Shown piece after piece: positions 8,467 to 16,689 of a stretch of 64,000 nucleotides of DNA (its first letter is position 1; each line of letters begins with the position of its first letter). This stretch comes from Paenibacillus endoradicis (GTDB lineage: Bacteria; Bacillota; Bacilli; Paenibacillales; Paenibacillaceae). The DNA lies in assembly GCF_024721975.1 (NCBI RefSeq), contig NZ_JANQBB010000003.1:496001-560000 (forward strand). The letters are read 5' to 3'. Made by a program: the position numbers and the translations under genes. The notes under the pieces were generated by a model. That model was given only the letters and a program-made list of their open reading frames with translations. It did no database searches and was not told the origin of the DNA.

Positions 8467-9287
8467 ATGTCGAGCTTTTCTAAAGATTGGCTACACGAAA
8501 ATTTAAAGTTACTGCTTTTGAATCAGAAAGGTATTACGCAGGAATCTCTACAATATCTTGTGCAAATTCATGAATTGAGCGAATTAAATGATCAAATTCA
8601 AGGGATTCTTAATCAACATTTATCTTCCCTTCTAAAAATGACCCATATTGCTAAAGTAGATATTCATGCTTTCTACGAGACCCAATCAGAACTGATCAGC
8701 GATAAATCTCAACAATCAACAGTGCAATTAAATACCTCGATTCATGATATTCAGCTTCGTACTCAAAAAATGGAACAGAAAGTAAATCAAATTAGTGACA
8801 ATTCTAATCAGCTTTCACTTATCCTTGCCAAAATACAAGACTCACTAAGCAACCTATCAGATGAAATCAAGGTTCTGCAACAATCAACTAATCAACAGAG
8901 TAAATTAGAAATCACAAAAAAACCAGCTGAAATCAAAGGCGCCAAAACAATTAAAGAGCAGAAAAGCGGTACAGAAACCAGAGGTCGTAAACCAAATTCT
9001 AATCATATTGATTCGGTAGTTAATCATAATCAGGTTAACTCATCACATTCAAGTGATTCCATAAAAACTGCAGACCAACAAGATGTTGATACTCAATAAT
9101 CCTATCTCATAATGATGAATTTAAAGTAACCTCTCAATCATCAAAAACAGTTACATCTGGAATTGCAGATAAAATCATTCAACAAGAAGATTCCACTAAC
9201 GAGCACACTACTCAGGAACGAAAAAATTACGGAGAGACACTAACGGCTGAACAGTTATCTCTAGAGCTAATTGAAAATACAGAGTAA
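8467..9287 (+). pseudogene. Coiled-coil protein, probably frameshifted
   Basis: From ATG 8467 (AAGGAG ribosome binding site) a 210-residue frame is rich in Gln, Ser and Asn, with a long predicted coiled coil (about residues 60-130) and a low-complexity, polar C-terminus. It stops at 9097-9099. A second frame opens at 9090, right where the first ends, and continues in the same polar style (VTSQSSKTVTSGIADKIIQQ and on) to TAA at 9285-9287. The most likely reading is one gene of about 270 residues with a one-base frameshift between 9090 and 9099. The family was not recognised; similar coiled-coil proteins are sometimes encoded next to large serine recombinases. Confidence 0.6.
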
Positions 9288-9313
9288 CCATTCTCAAATA
9301 AAAATACATATTC

Positions 9314-9688
9314 TTAATTATGCATACTTTTTGAAAGATGGGTCATCCTATCCATAGAGGAATTGATAAAGGTTTCAACTCCATACTCTAACTGAGATAG
9401 CAAAAAGCTTGCAATCGCAGGATTAGATTGATTTAATTGTAAAATTGATTTCGTGACTTGAGATAATCTAAGTTCATATTCATTATTTGAATTCATCTTA
9501 GTTTCTAAAGGAAATAGATGAAGTTGTTCATTTAATGACATCAATACATCTAAATCAATGTTTTTCGTGTTCCCTCGTTCTAGATTACTTAAATAAGAAG
9601 GAGAAACGCCAAGTAATTCTGCAAACTTATTTAGCGAAAGCTTCTTTTGCTCTCTTGATATGCGAATCCTTTGACCAATGTTTTGCAT
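9314..9688 (-). CDS. XRE-family transcriptional regulator
   Basis: The 124-residue protein has an N-terminal helix-turn-helix of the Cro/C1 type (residues about 4-60: IGQRIRISREQKKLSLNKFAELLGV, where SPSYLSNLERG is the recognition helix region). The start at 9688 is chosen because GGAGGTG lies just upstream; an upstream in-frame ATG at 9751 lacks one. The C-terminal part is helical and may mediate dimerisation or ligand response. It is divergent from the small ORF and recombinase genes at 9726-12918 and is the likely repressor of that island, in the position of an immunity-type regulator. Confidence 0.88.
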   Translation of the reverse strand: MQNIGQRIRISREQKKLSLNKFAELLGVSPSYLSNLERGNTKNIDLDVLMSLNEQLHLFPLETKMNSNNEYELRLSQVTKSILQLNQSNPAIASFLLSQLEYGVETFINSSMDRMTHLSKSMHN

Positions 9689-9725
9689 CGTGCACCTCCA
9701 TAAAATGAAAGGATAGAAGACATCT

Positions 9726-9878
9726 ATGAAAAAACAAAAAGTGATGACCATTCTAGAACCTATGATTACAAGTATTACCTATGTTGAGGACTCTCAAGCA
9801 GCGAGTGAGTGGCTAAAGTTATATATTGAATTTCGTAAAGAAACGCTAATGTCCATGATTAATAAGGAGATTAACTAA
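9726..9878 (+). CDS. Small 50-residue protein upstream of the recombinase pair
   Basis: ATG 9726 to TAA 9876-9878 encodes an acidic, helical 50-residue peptide beginning MKKQKVMTILEPMI. It ends directly before the recombinase start at 9879 and shares its operon; AAGGAG inside its 3' end is the recombinase ribosome binding site. Its own start overlaps the promoter region of the divergent XRE gene. A similar tiny gene precedes the other recombinase (16395-16562). Function unknown. Confidence 0.5.
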   Translation: MKKQKVMTILEPMITSITYVEDSQAASEWLKLYIEFRKETLMSMINKEIN

Positions 9879-11369
9879 ATGATTTCAACTAAAAAGACGG
9901 TTGTATATTTGAGGAATTCAGCTGGATTTCAAGAAAATTCAATTGCACTTCAAAAAGAAAGAGCACTCTTGTGTGCAAACCAAAATGGTCTATTTATTGA
10001 CGGTTTTTATGAGGATAAGGATACGTCAGCAGTGAAAAACTCGATAAAAGAAAGACATTGGCTATATCGTCTAATTAAAGATATTGAAGAAGAAAGAGTA
10101 GGCACGATTATCGTGTATAAGCGAGATCGATTGGCAAGAAAAGTTGAAGAACACATGATATTGTACGCTTTATTTGAAGAAAAAAAAGTTAAGGTTTATT
10201 TTAGTGCAGCCAATGAATTTCCAATGGTTTATTCACCGCAAGGTTTCACAATAGAATATCTATTAGCTTCATTTGCAGAAAATGAGGAAGTTCAATTAAA
10301 ACAAAGGATTAGCGATACGAGAGCTGCAAAGTTCAAAACTGGAAAAACTATACCAGCCAATCTGCCATTTAGATATAAAAGGGAAGTAGGAGGAAGTGAT
10401 GGAAAAAAGAAATTTCGCATAGTGTTAGTACCACATGAAATTAAAGTGGTAAAAACAATCTTTTCAACCTTGTTACATGGTAACTTTCAAACTTTAGATG
10501 ATTTTCGAATCTACTTAAAAGTGAATCGAATAAGTACAAGAGGGAATTAATCGACAATGGGTAGTAAGAATATCGAAGATCTTATTTCTAATCGGACATA
10601 CAAGGGAGAACTTGTTCGCAGATTTAGTGAAAATGTAATTACATTGCCTCTAGCAAGTCATTTGCATGTGCTTTCTAAGCAAGAATGGGATATAGCACAA
10701 CAGATTCTTGAACAAATTAAACCTAACAAAGAAAAGTTACCTAAGATGACGTTTTTACTCGAAGGTCTTATTGTCTGTTGTCAATGCAATAAGAAAATGA
10801 AAGTTGTAGTAGAGAAACGTCAGAATAAATTTATTGGCTTCTATCAATGTAATAAGCACAAATATCGTTATGAAAAAAAAGAAATTGAGCTCAGAGTTTT
10901 AGGTGATGTACTTAGAGAGATGAGCTTGCATTTAATATCAGTCAAAGAGTATAAGTTTTTAAAACCTCTTGCAAAGAAAATACATGTTCATATCCAAACT
11001 TTTAATTCTGAGATTAATCATTTAATGGATGAGTATGCGAAGTTAATGGAGAAATATCTTACTTTAGATGATATAAAAATGAAAAGGACACTGTTAGAGC
11101 AATGCAATAATATTAGGAATAAGGTAGATGATAGACGTGAGCGGGTAAATCAACTTCAAATAATGGAAAACAACTTCAGATTAAATGCGAAGCCCGTAAA
11201 GGAAGTTGATAATTTTTTGAAGGATTTCAATAATTATTCTGATGAATATCGAGCAATATTATTGAAAAATGTGATTGCTGAAGTGAAAGGCTCAAAGCAA
11301 AGCATTCATATTGTGTACAAATACTTTGATCAAATATTAGGAGGACGAGATGAAATCTATGCTAAATAA
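9879..11369 (+). pseudogene. Large serine recombinase A, split by one in-frame TAA
   Basis: Codons 1-223 (to TAA at 10548-10550) encode the resolvase catalytic domain (YLRNSAGFQENS with the nucleophilic serine, VYKRDRLARK) and the start of the recombinase domain. The same frame continues from TCG at 10551 with MGSKNIEDLISNRTYKGEL, a zinc-ribbon (CCQCNKKM..YQCNKHK) and a coiled coil to TAA at 11367-11369. Total length of 496 codons is normal for the family. Only one stop codon separates the two parts, so this is either a recent nonsense mutation or a readthrough site. The gene overlaps the next recombinase by 20 bases. Confidence 0.85.
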
Positions 11370-12918
11370 AAGTGAGATTAAAGGTAAAATAGGAGCTTTT
11401 TATGGTCGGGTATCTACGAATGCACAAGACTTGAATATGCAACAAGAATCATGCCAGTTTTTCATACAAAAATATGAATGTAGTATTAATCACCGTTATA
11501 CAGAAGAGCTGTCTGCAACACGCAATCCTCTAGAAAAACGTAAAGAGCTTATGAAGCTAATTGCTGATGCTGAAGAAGGTTTGTTTGATTTCGTTGTGAT
11601 TTATAATCATGATCGTCTAGCAAGAAATCCGATAGAACATCTTAAAATTAGACGGATTTTTAATGAAATAGGTATTCCAGTCTATGCCTCCAGTACAGAG
11701 TCGAATTATAGCTATAAAGATATTTTAAGTAATGCATTAAGAGATAATTACAGTAAAGTGGAAGCAGATAATATTAGAGTCCGGATGAAGGATAGTATTT
11801 TAACACGAGTTCATCAAGGGAAATGGACAGGTGGAAAACTCCCTTATGGTGTAGAATATGTAAATCCTCTTCAAGAACTAAATATTGATTCAAAAAAGAA
11901 ATTGCGATTTGTTAAGGATAAAATACTAGTAGTTCAGAAAATATATGAACTGTATATTAGTGGATTTGGATTTAAGGCAATTGCAAATTATGCTAATGAG
12001 CATAGATTAGATACAGGATTTCTTTGGTCGAAGGAACGAGTAAAGTTCATTGTTACTAATCCCATTTACGCTGGATATTTGAGTATTTATAAACGTAAAG
12101 CAAAATCTACAAATAGCACTAACGATAAAAATAGCTGGGAAATTCACAAGATGGAAGAATTAGAACCAATTATAGATAAGCATCTTTGGGAGCAATGCTT
12201 TGAATTGTATCGCAGTAGAAAAGAGAAAGAAGTAAGTAACCCTAGATATTTGACTACACCATATTTACTGAAGGATATTATTCATTGTAAGAATTGCAGA
12301 CGGAAGCTATTAACAAAAGACCAACGAAGTAAAGGATACGGAGAGAAAATTTATTATTGTAGTGGCAATTAAAAGGAAGCTCCATGCGGTATTCGTATAA
12401 AAGCAGATGATCTAGATAAAGTCTTTGTGGAATTTTTATCTAAAACAATTTTAGGAGAAATTCATAAGACGACGGTTATGCAAAATATGATTAAACAAAT
12501 TACAGAATATTATGAGGAGAAGGTTAGAAGCTTATTGTTCGAGCGACATGAGGTTGATCAATCGATAAGAAAATTAGAGAGTCAAATTATCCAAGTTGAG
12601 CAGCAACTCACTCAAATCGTAAAATTAGATGCTGAGAAAGCAAAGGATGAGATTAAAAATCTACAGATGTATCACAGTTATAACATGAATAAGAAGGAAA
12701 CTTTGAAAACAAAGCTAGTTGAATTAAATCAAGAGGTCGATCGTATTCAAATGCTGCATATGGATGAAGAATCATTAAAAATTATGCTCAGAACAGATAA
12801 ACCATTCAAAGATTGCCCACAGCACGTGCTTCGTAGAATGCTTACCTACTTGATTCCAGAAGCAGTTATTGATGGTAGCGGGAAAATCTCTATTAAGTCA
12901 GTTATTCATATAGCATAA
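11350..12918 (+). pseudogene. Large serine recombinase B, split by one in-frame TAA
   Basis: ATG 11350 has a strong AGGAGG site inside the end of recombinase A. The resolvase domain (FYGRVSTNAQDLNMQQES, YNHDRLARNP) and recombinase domain are followed by a zinc ribbon CKNC..YYC. TAA at 12370-12372 interrupts the ribbon; the frame then continues with PCGIRIKADDLDKVF, supplying the fourth cysteine, and a coiled coil to 12918. Total 522 codons. Paired, overlapping large serine recombinases recall the ccrA/ccrB arrangement of staphylococcal cassette chromosomes, although no mec-type genes are present. As with recombinase A, the stop directly follows a Gly-Asn pair. Confidence 0.85.
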
Positions 12919-12950
12919 AAAATCGTCTTGATATTCAAGACGATTTTTTT
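12917..12950 (+). terminator. Terminator of the recombinase pair
   Basis: The perfect stem AAAATCGTCTTGA / TCAAGACGATTTT has a TAT loop and runs into seven T residues, beginning at the stop codon of recombinase B. Confidence 0.88.
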
Positions 12951-12993
12951 GTGCTTTCTTTTCTCGGTAAATGGGTGTACAAGCTATAAAATT

Positions 12994-13041
12994 CTCTGCT
13001 AAAGGGTGATAACGGCATGCCGTTATCACCCTTTAGCAGAG
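12994..13041. repeat. Perfect 48-bp palindrome
   Basis: CTCTGCTAAAGGGTGATAAC and GGCA precede their exact complement with no loop, centred between 13017 and 13018. There is no T tract, so it is not a simple terminator. It lies just after the recombinase pair. It could be a recombination or binding site, or a cruciform. Confidence 0.85.
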
Positions 13042-13254
13042 GTAAAACGACGAAAGATCCCTTGTAATATGGGGATTTTTGGGCTGAAGTGTTTTATTTA
13101 TGGATCATTTGTGATGATCATTTTGCTTATCTCGGTTAATGGGTGAGTAACTTTATTATGGTTTTATAGTTGTTGGAAAGTATTGGGTGTAATATTAAGC
13201 AGTATTTTGTATAATTAATTGAAATTAGTTTTTCTTCGGTAATTAGGTACTACG
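13042..13254. other. Gene-free stretch with short direct repeats
   Basis: The motif CTCGGTAAATGGGTG at 12964 recurs as CTCGGTTAATGGGTG at about 13131 and, weakly, as TTCGGTAATTAGGTA at about 13235. No gene was seen. The repeats may belong to the recombinase attachment region at the right edge of the island. Confidence 0.4.
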
Positions 13255-13278
13255 AGATTCATGAATAAGATGTTATCG
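13255..13278. repeat. attC-like right half-site
   Basis: GATTCATGAATAAGAT followed by GTTATCG resembles the right arms of sites 1 and 3 (GTGAATACA..GTTATCA) and ends 34 bases before the next gene, the spacing seen at the full sites. Its left half is not nearby, consistent with the recombinase island having split a site. Confidence 0.45.
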
Positions 13279-13312
13279 GAAATTACCCAAAAATAAGAAA
13301 GAGGTCAGTAAA

Positions 13313-13789
13313 GTGCTAGCAACATATATAATGTTTGGTTTTGCAATAGTTTTTGGAATTGTTTTATTTGGAGCGATGATTACACTCATAAAAAAGTACC
13401 CAAAAGTAGCAGTATGGGTGGAGTTGTTTGGATATTTCATTTTAATAATATCTATTATTTGGGTTATGTTTGATTTTACTGCTGCTAAACAAAATCAAGA
13501 TGGTCAGAATTTAGTAATTAACGAAAAGTTAGATAATATTTGGAGTTATTTTAATAATTTAAATAGTTACTATTCAAATAATGACCTAAGTGAACTTCAA
13601 AATTCTTACTATGAAAAAACCAAGTATATTCGCACCGTCATAGATCCAATAAATAAAGAAGGTTGGACAAAAATACATGAATTAACCTCAAAAATACAAC
13701 TAATATTAATTGCAATATCTGGAGCAATGATCCCCGCAGGTAGATTTAATGAGTTAATCGAAAGATTAAGAAAGAAAAATGTAGAGTAG
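13313..13789 (+). CDS. Small membrane protein of unknown function (cassette gene)
   Basis: The start is GTG at 13313 behind AAAGAGGT. The 158-residue protein has two N-terminal membrane segments (residues about 4-27 and 35-55), a soluble polar middle (about 60-125) and a hydrophobic stretch near 130-145. The family was not recognised. It sits between the half-site at 13255 and site 4, with 11 bases between stop and site. Confidence 0.7.
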   Translation: MLATYIMFGFAIVFGIVLFGAMITLIKKYPKVAVWVELFGYFILIISIIWVMFDFTAAKQNQDGQNLVINEKLDNIWSYFNNLNSYYSNNDLSELQNSYYEKTKYIRTVIDPINKEGWTKIHELTSKIQLILIAISGAMIPAGRFNELIERLRKKNVE

Positions 13790-13800
13790 CTCGAAGAAGA

Positions 13801-13945
13801 GGGTAACACCAGATTCACACTGCGGTCGTACGCTCTTGGTTGGAAGAAGATATATTGCAATGAATTAACTCACCAACACATTCATTTTACTAAAATAAGT
13901 GTTATCTAAAGGAAATGAACGTCGTGAATCCACGAATCGTTATAT
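13801..13945. repeat. attC-like cassette site 4
   Basis: The left arm is GGGTAACACCA-GATTCAC and the right arm GTGAATC-CACGAATC-GTTATAT. The inner region is closely similar to site 6 (CTTGGTTGGA, CAACACATTCATTT, TATCTAA..GGAAATGAACGT). It ends 36 bases before the next start. Confidence 0.65.
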
Positions 13946-13981
13946 GTAATGTCCTAAATAATAAAAAATGGAGATGAAAAA

Positions 13982-14518
13982 ATGGAAAACAACATTAAAA
14001 ATAAAGTCGAAAGGGTAATTGCTAAGATAAGTAATCGTGATCACTATTTACTGAAGAATGATCTAAATGAACGGACAATTGCTCATAAATTTGCGACTTA
14101 CCTTCAAGAAGAATTTAATGATTATGACGTGGATTGCGAATATAATAAAAAAGTTGATGAAGATAATGGTTCGAAAAATATCTACATACTGAAAGTAGAA
14201 TGTGAAAAACTTCGAAAGAAGACAAGAAATGAAATATTAATTAACGATGAGGAATACTCGAAATTCTCAATATATCCGGACATTATTGTGCATCACAGAG
14301 GAAATAATGACAACAACCTATTAATTATTGAAATAAAGAAATCCACAAATGCGATAGATAGAAAGTTTGATTATAAGAAATTACAATGTTATACAGATAA
14401 GTCCCCATACAATAAACTTCATTATAAATATGGACTATTTATCGAATTCAAAACAGGGAATTTAGAATTAACGACACCGGAGTTAATTTGGTATAGAGAT
14501 GGTGATGAATATATCTAA
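13982..14518 (+). CDS. PD-(D/E)XK nuclease-like protein (cassette gene)
   Basis: The 178-residue protein shows the restriction-endonuclease-fold core: YPDIIVHHR (D100) on one strand and LLIIEIKK (E117, K119) on the next, with a helical N-terminal segment (NERTIAHKFATYLQEEF) that often carries the first acidic residue. This predicts a metal-dependent DNA or RNA nuclease or a nucleic-acid-binding relative. The target is unknown. It has a GGAG ribosome binding site before ATG 13982 and lies alone between sites 4 and 5. The next cassette encodes a different protein of the same fold. Confidence 0.78.
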   Translation: MENNIKNKVERVIAKISNRDHYLLKNDLNERTIAHKFATYLQEEFNDYDVDCEYNKKVDEDNGSKNIYILKVECEKLRKKTRNEILINDEEYSKFSIYPDIIVHHRGNNDNNLLIIEIKKSTNAIDRKFDYKKLQCYTDKSPYNKLHYKYGLFIEFKTGNLELTTPELIWYRDGDEYI

Positions 14519-14524
14519 AAAAAG

Positions 14525-14640
14525 ATCACACAGTATTCACACTCCGGCTATGACTTGGTCACGGTGATGCTATTAGCAGAGTAGTTGATTCAGGTGACAA
14601 TCTTGCTTACGTAAGGTTCGTGAATACCTGAATGTTTTGT
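14525..14640. repeat. attC-like cassette site 5
   Basis: The left arm is ATCACACA-GTATTCAC (degenerate outer box) and the right arm GTGAATACCTGAAT-GTTTTGT. The inner part matches site 3 (GATTCAGGTGACAATCTTGC). It begins six bases after the stop and ends 24 bases before the next start. Confidence 0.55.
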
Positions 14641-14664
14641 AAAACTAATTAAAGGAGAAAAACT

Positions 14665-15309
14665 ATGAACACATTAATAAATATTGATTTGATTAATTGT
14701 ATTGAGACAGTAATTGATAGAATCCAAGATAATAACATTTCTGATTTTAACGAATTAGCTTACATTTCAGTAACGAGTAAAAGTGAGTCATACTTTAGAG
14801 ATAAGATCGCGATTGAATTACAAAAACGGTATAAAGACAAAGTGATCTCAAGAGAATATGTCTTTAGAAATGAAACTGATGATAAGAGCAATAAAAGATA
14901 TGATCTAGCTATATATGACACGAATTTATCTTTACCTATCAAAATTATTGAATTAAAAAGTTGGTATGTCCATGACATTAGATCTAGTAAAGTGTGGAAT
15001 GAAGTTATTTATGATTTGAAAAAAATAAATGAATTATCGATCGAATTGGATTTTGAATTCGTAATAATATTTACACATGTTATGGATTCTTATCATGATT
15101 TACATGATGGTATTATAAAATATCAATCTATGGTAAATGCGGATTATAAAAAACGAATTCAAATGAAATATCCAGAAGATATTGATAATTACTTTAATAT
15201 GCGACTTACAGATATAAATTTTGAATTCAAGCGAATTGATACCAAATTAGGTAAGTATAGAAATAGAGATATTAAGAATTATATTTATGTTATTTCAAAA
15301 AAGAATTAG
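14665..15309 (+). CDS. Second PD-(D/E)XK nuclease-like protein (cassette gene)
   Basis: The 214-residue protein has KRYDLAIYD (D80) and KIIELKSW (E96, K98), the paired strands of the PD-(D/E)XK fold, preceded by SYFRDKIAIELQKRY, which fits the N-terminal helix. It is not obviously homologous to the preceding cassette protein beyond the fold. A GGAG ribosome binding site precedes ATG 14665. It may be a nuclease effector, but no partner methylase or modification gene is present, so it is not a classical restriction system. Confidence 0.75.
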   Translation: MNTLINIDLINCIETVIDRIQDNNISDFNELAYISVTSKSESYFRDKIAIELQKRYKDKVISREYVFRNETDDKSNKRYDLAIYDTNLSLPIKIIELKSWYVHDIRSSKVWNEVIYDLKKINELSIELDFEFVIIFTHVMDSYHDLHDGIIKYQSMVNADYKKRIQMKYPEDIDNYFNMRLTDINFEFKRIDTKLGKYRNRDIKNYIYVISKKN

Positions 15310-15313
15310 CTTC

Positions 15314-15452
15314 ACCTTACACCAGATTCACGCTGCGGGCATGCGCCCTTGGTTGGAGATGTATTAGCAGAGAAATCAGCTCATCAACACATTCATTTCC
15401 TAAGATAAGAGCTATCTAAGGGGGAATGAACGTATTGATTACGAAACTTTAT
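15314..15452. repeat. attC-like cassette site 6
   Basis: The left arm ACCTTACACCAGATTCAC and inner region match site 4 closely. The right outer box is degenerate (about ACTTTAT), so this copy may be inactive. It starts four bases after the preceding stop and ends about 35 bases before the next start. Confidence 0.5.
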
Positions 15453-15487
15453 AGGGATTTGTATTCTAAAATTAGGAGGTCATAAAA

Positions 15488-16018
15488 TTGGGGCAAGAAG
15501 TTATTAAAATTCTAGATGATTATTTCACTGGTAAGTTCAAGCAGTTGAACCTTTATGTTCTGCCACAATTCATGTGGCTAATTTTATTATACTATTTGAT
15601 GTTAAACTCATTTGTTAGCATTATAGATAAATCAAACTTGCTACAGAATATTGGATTGAAACCGATACTAACATATTTCCCTGAAATAATAATTGAGAAA
15701 AACGAATTAATATTACAATTTTTAACTGATTGGTGTCCGTTTATTATATTTTTATCAATAGGTTTATTACTTTGTGGTGTGATTCTGATACTTCTTAAAG
15801 AGATAATTGTGATAGGTGAATATAAAGTTATCTGGAATCATTCAAGTTACGGTATATCAGCATTTTTATGGTACTCGTTGATAGGTATTACAATATACTT
15901 TTATGAATTAATGCAAGCTTGGTTTCCTCTTTATGTTATTGTAGCGTATACATTATCTAAATCTTTCGAAATTGTAAAGGAAAAAATAAATAAGGGTGAC
16001 TTAACTTTCTTAAGTTAG
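15488..16018 (+). CDS. Membrane protein of unknown function (last cassette gene)
   Basis: The start is TTG at 15488 behind the strong AGGAGGT at 15475-15481. The 176-residue protein has three or four hydrophobic segments (about 22-42, 85-108, 122-140 and 145-158). No motif was recognised. It is the last array gene; only a poor attC-like remnant follows (near 16025-16085). Confidence 0.7.
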   Translation: MGQEVIKILDDYFTGKFKQLNLYVLPQFMWLILLYYLMLNSFVSIIDKSNLLQNIGLKPILTYFPEIIIEKNELILQFLTDWCPFIIFLSIGLLLCGVILILLKEIIVIGEYKVIWNHSSYGISAFLWYSLIGITIYFYELMQAWFPLYVIVAYTLSKSFEIVKEKINKGDLTFLS

Positions 16019-16394
16019 GTCTATGCTGGCAACAACATCCTATAGAATCACACTGACTCAGCGGTTACGCTAGGTAAGAAGGTGTGTATTCATAATTATA
16101 TTTTAAATTTGAAGTTGAGAGAGTTAACAGACAGATAGTTTGCACTGAAAAGTATTTTATATAAATTAAATAAAAACTCTGATTCAGCTGAATTGCATAG
16201 AAGTCATCACATCACTCCGCACAGAATTCATGCGGTAGGTATACTTGTAAGATGAACACACGCTTTTTATCACCATTTTACTTACGCACTAGCCAACTAC
16301 ATTCCTATAAGAGAAATTAACCATTTTATCCGTTTCCTATCTCCAAGTCATAGGACATTCCCATCACCTCATAGATTGTGATGAGGTGGTTGAG
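16019..16394. other. Gene-free stretch at the right end of the array
   Basis: It holds a possible decayed attC-like site near 16025-16085 (AGAATCACACTGACTCAGCGG, then GTGTGTATTCATA). Nothing else with coding or RNA character was seen until the ribosome binding site of the small ORF at 16395. Confidence 0.4.
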
Positions 16395-16562
16395 GTGGCA
16401 AATGAAAGTAAGCTTAAAATCACTTATCAGCATCAAAGCATAGTCAATGACAAAGAGAATAACGATAGTCAGCGTGAATTGGATAAAGTTATTAAATACG
16501 TTTGGGAACAATTAGCACCTGATATATTACAAGAGATTCAGAATGAACTAACCTATAGCTAG
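16395..16562 (+). CDS. Small 55-residue protein upstream of the sigK-element recombinase
   Basis: The start is GTG 16395 behind GAGGTGG and the stop TAG 16560-16562. The acidic, helical product (KVIKYVWEQLAPDILQEIQN near its C-terminus) is followed at once by a terminator. Placement just ahead of the recombinase gene recalls recombination directionality factors, but nothing in the sequence proves this. The other recombinase pair also has a small gene in front. Confidence 0.5.
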   Translation: MANESKLKITYQHQSIVNDKENNDSQRELDKVIKYVWEQLAPDILQEIQNELTYS

Positions 16563-16565
16563 CAG

Positions 16566-16596
16566 CCGACAGTGATTAATCACTGTCGGTTTTTAT
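16566..16596 (+). terminator. Terminator after the small ORF
   Basis: The perfect 24-bp palindromic stem CCGACAGTGATT/AATCACTGTCGG is followed by TTTTTATTT. Confidence 0.88.
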
Positions 16597-16689
16597 TTCC
16601 ACTAATCAAGCCGTGTACTATTCACTATAATTAGTTCATACCTTGTTTATAACGAGTATCTAATTGATGTGTACAAAGGTGGAAGAAGA

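Noticed and set aside
9879..12918. SCCmec-like cassette chromosome
   Set aside because: The paired recombinases recall ccrA/ccrB, but there is no mec region, no ccr-linked helicase and the insertion is not at rlmH.
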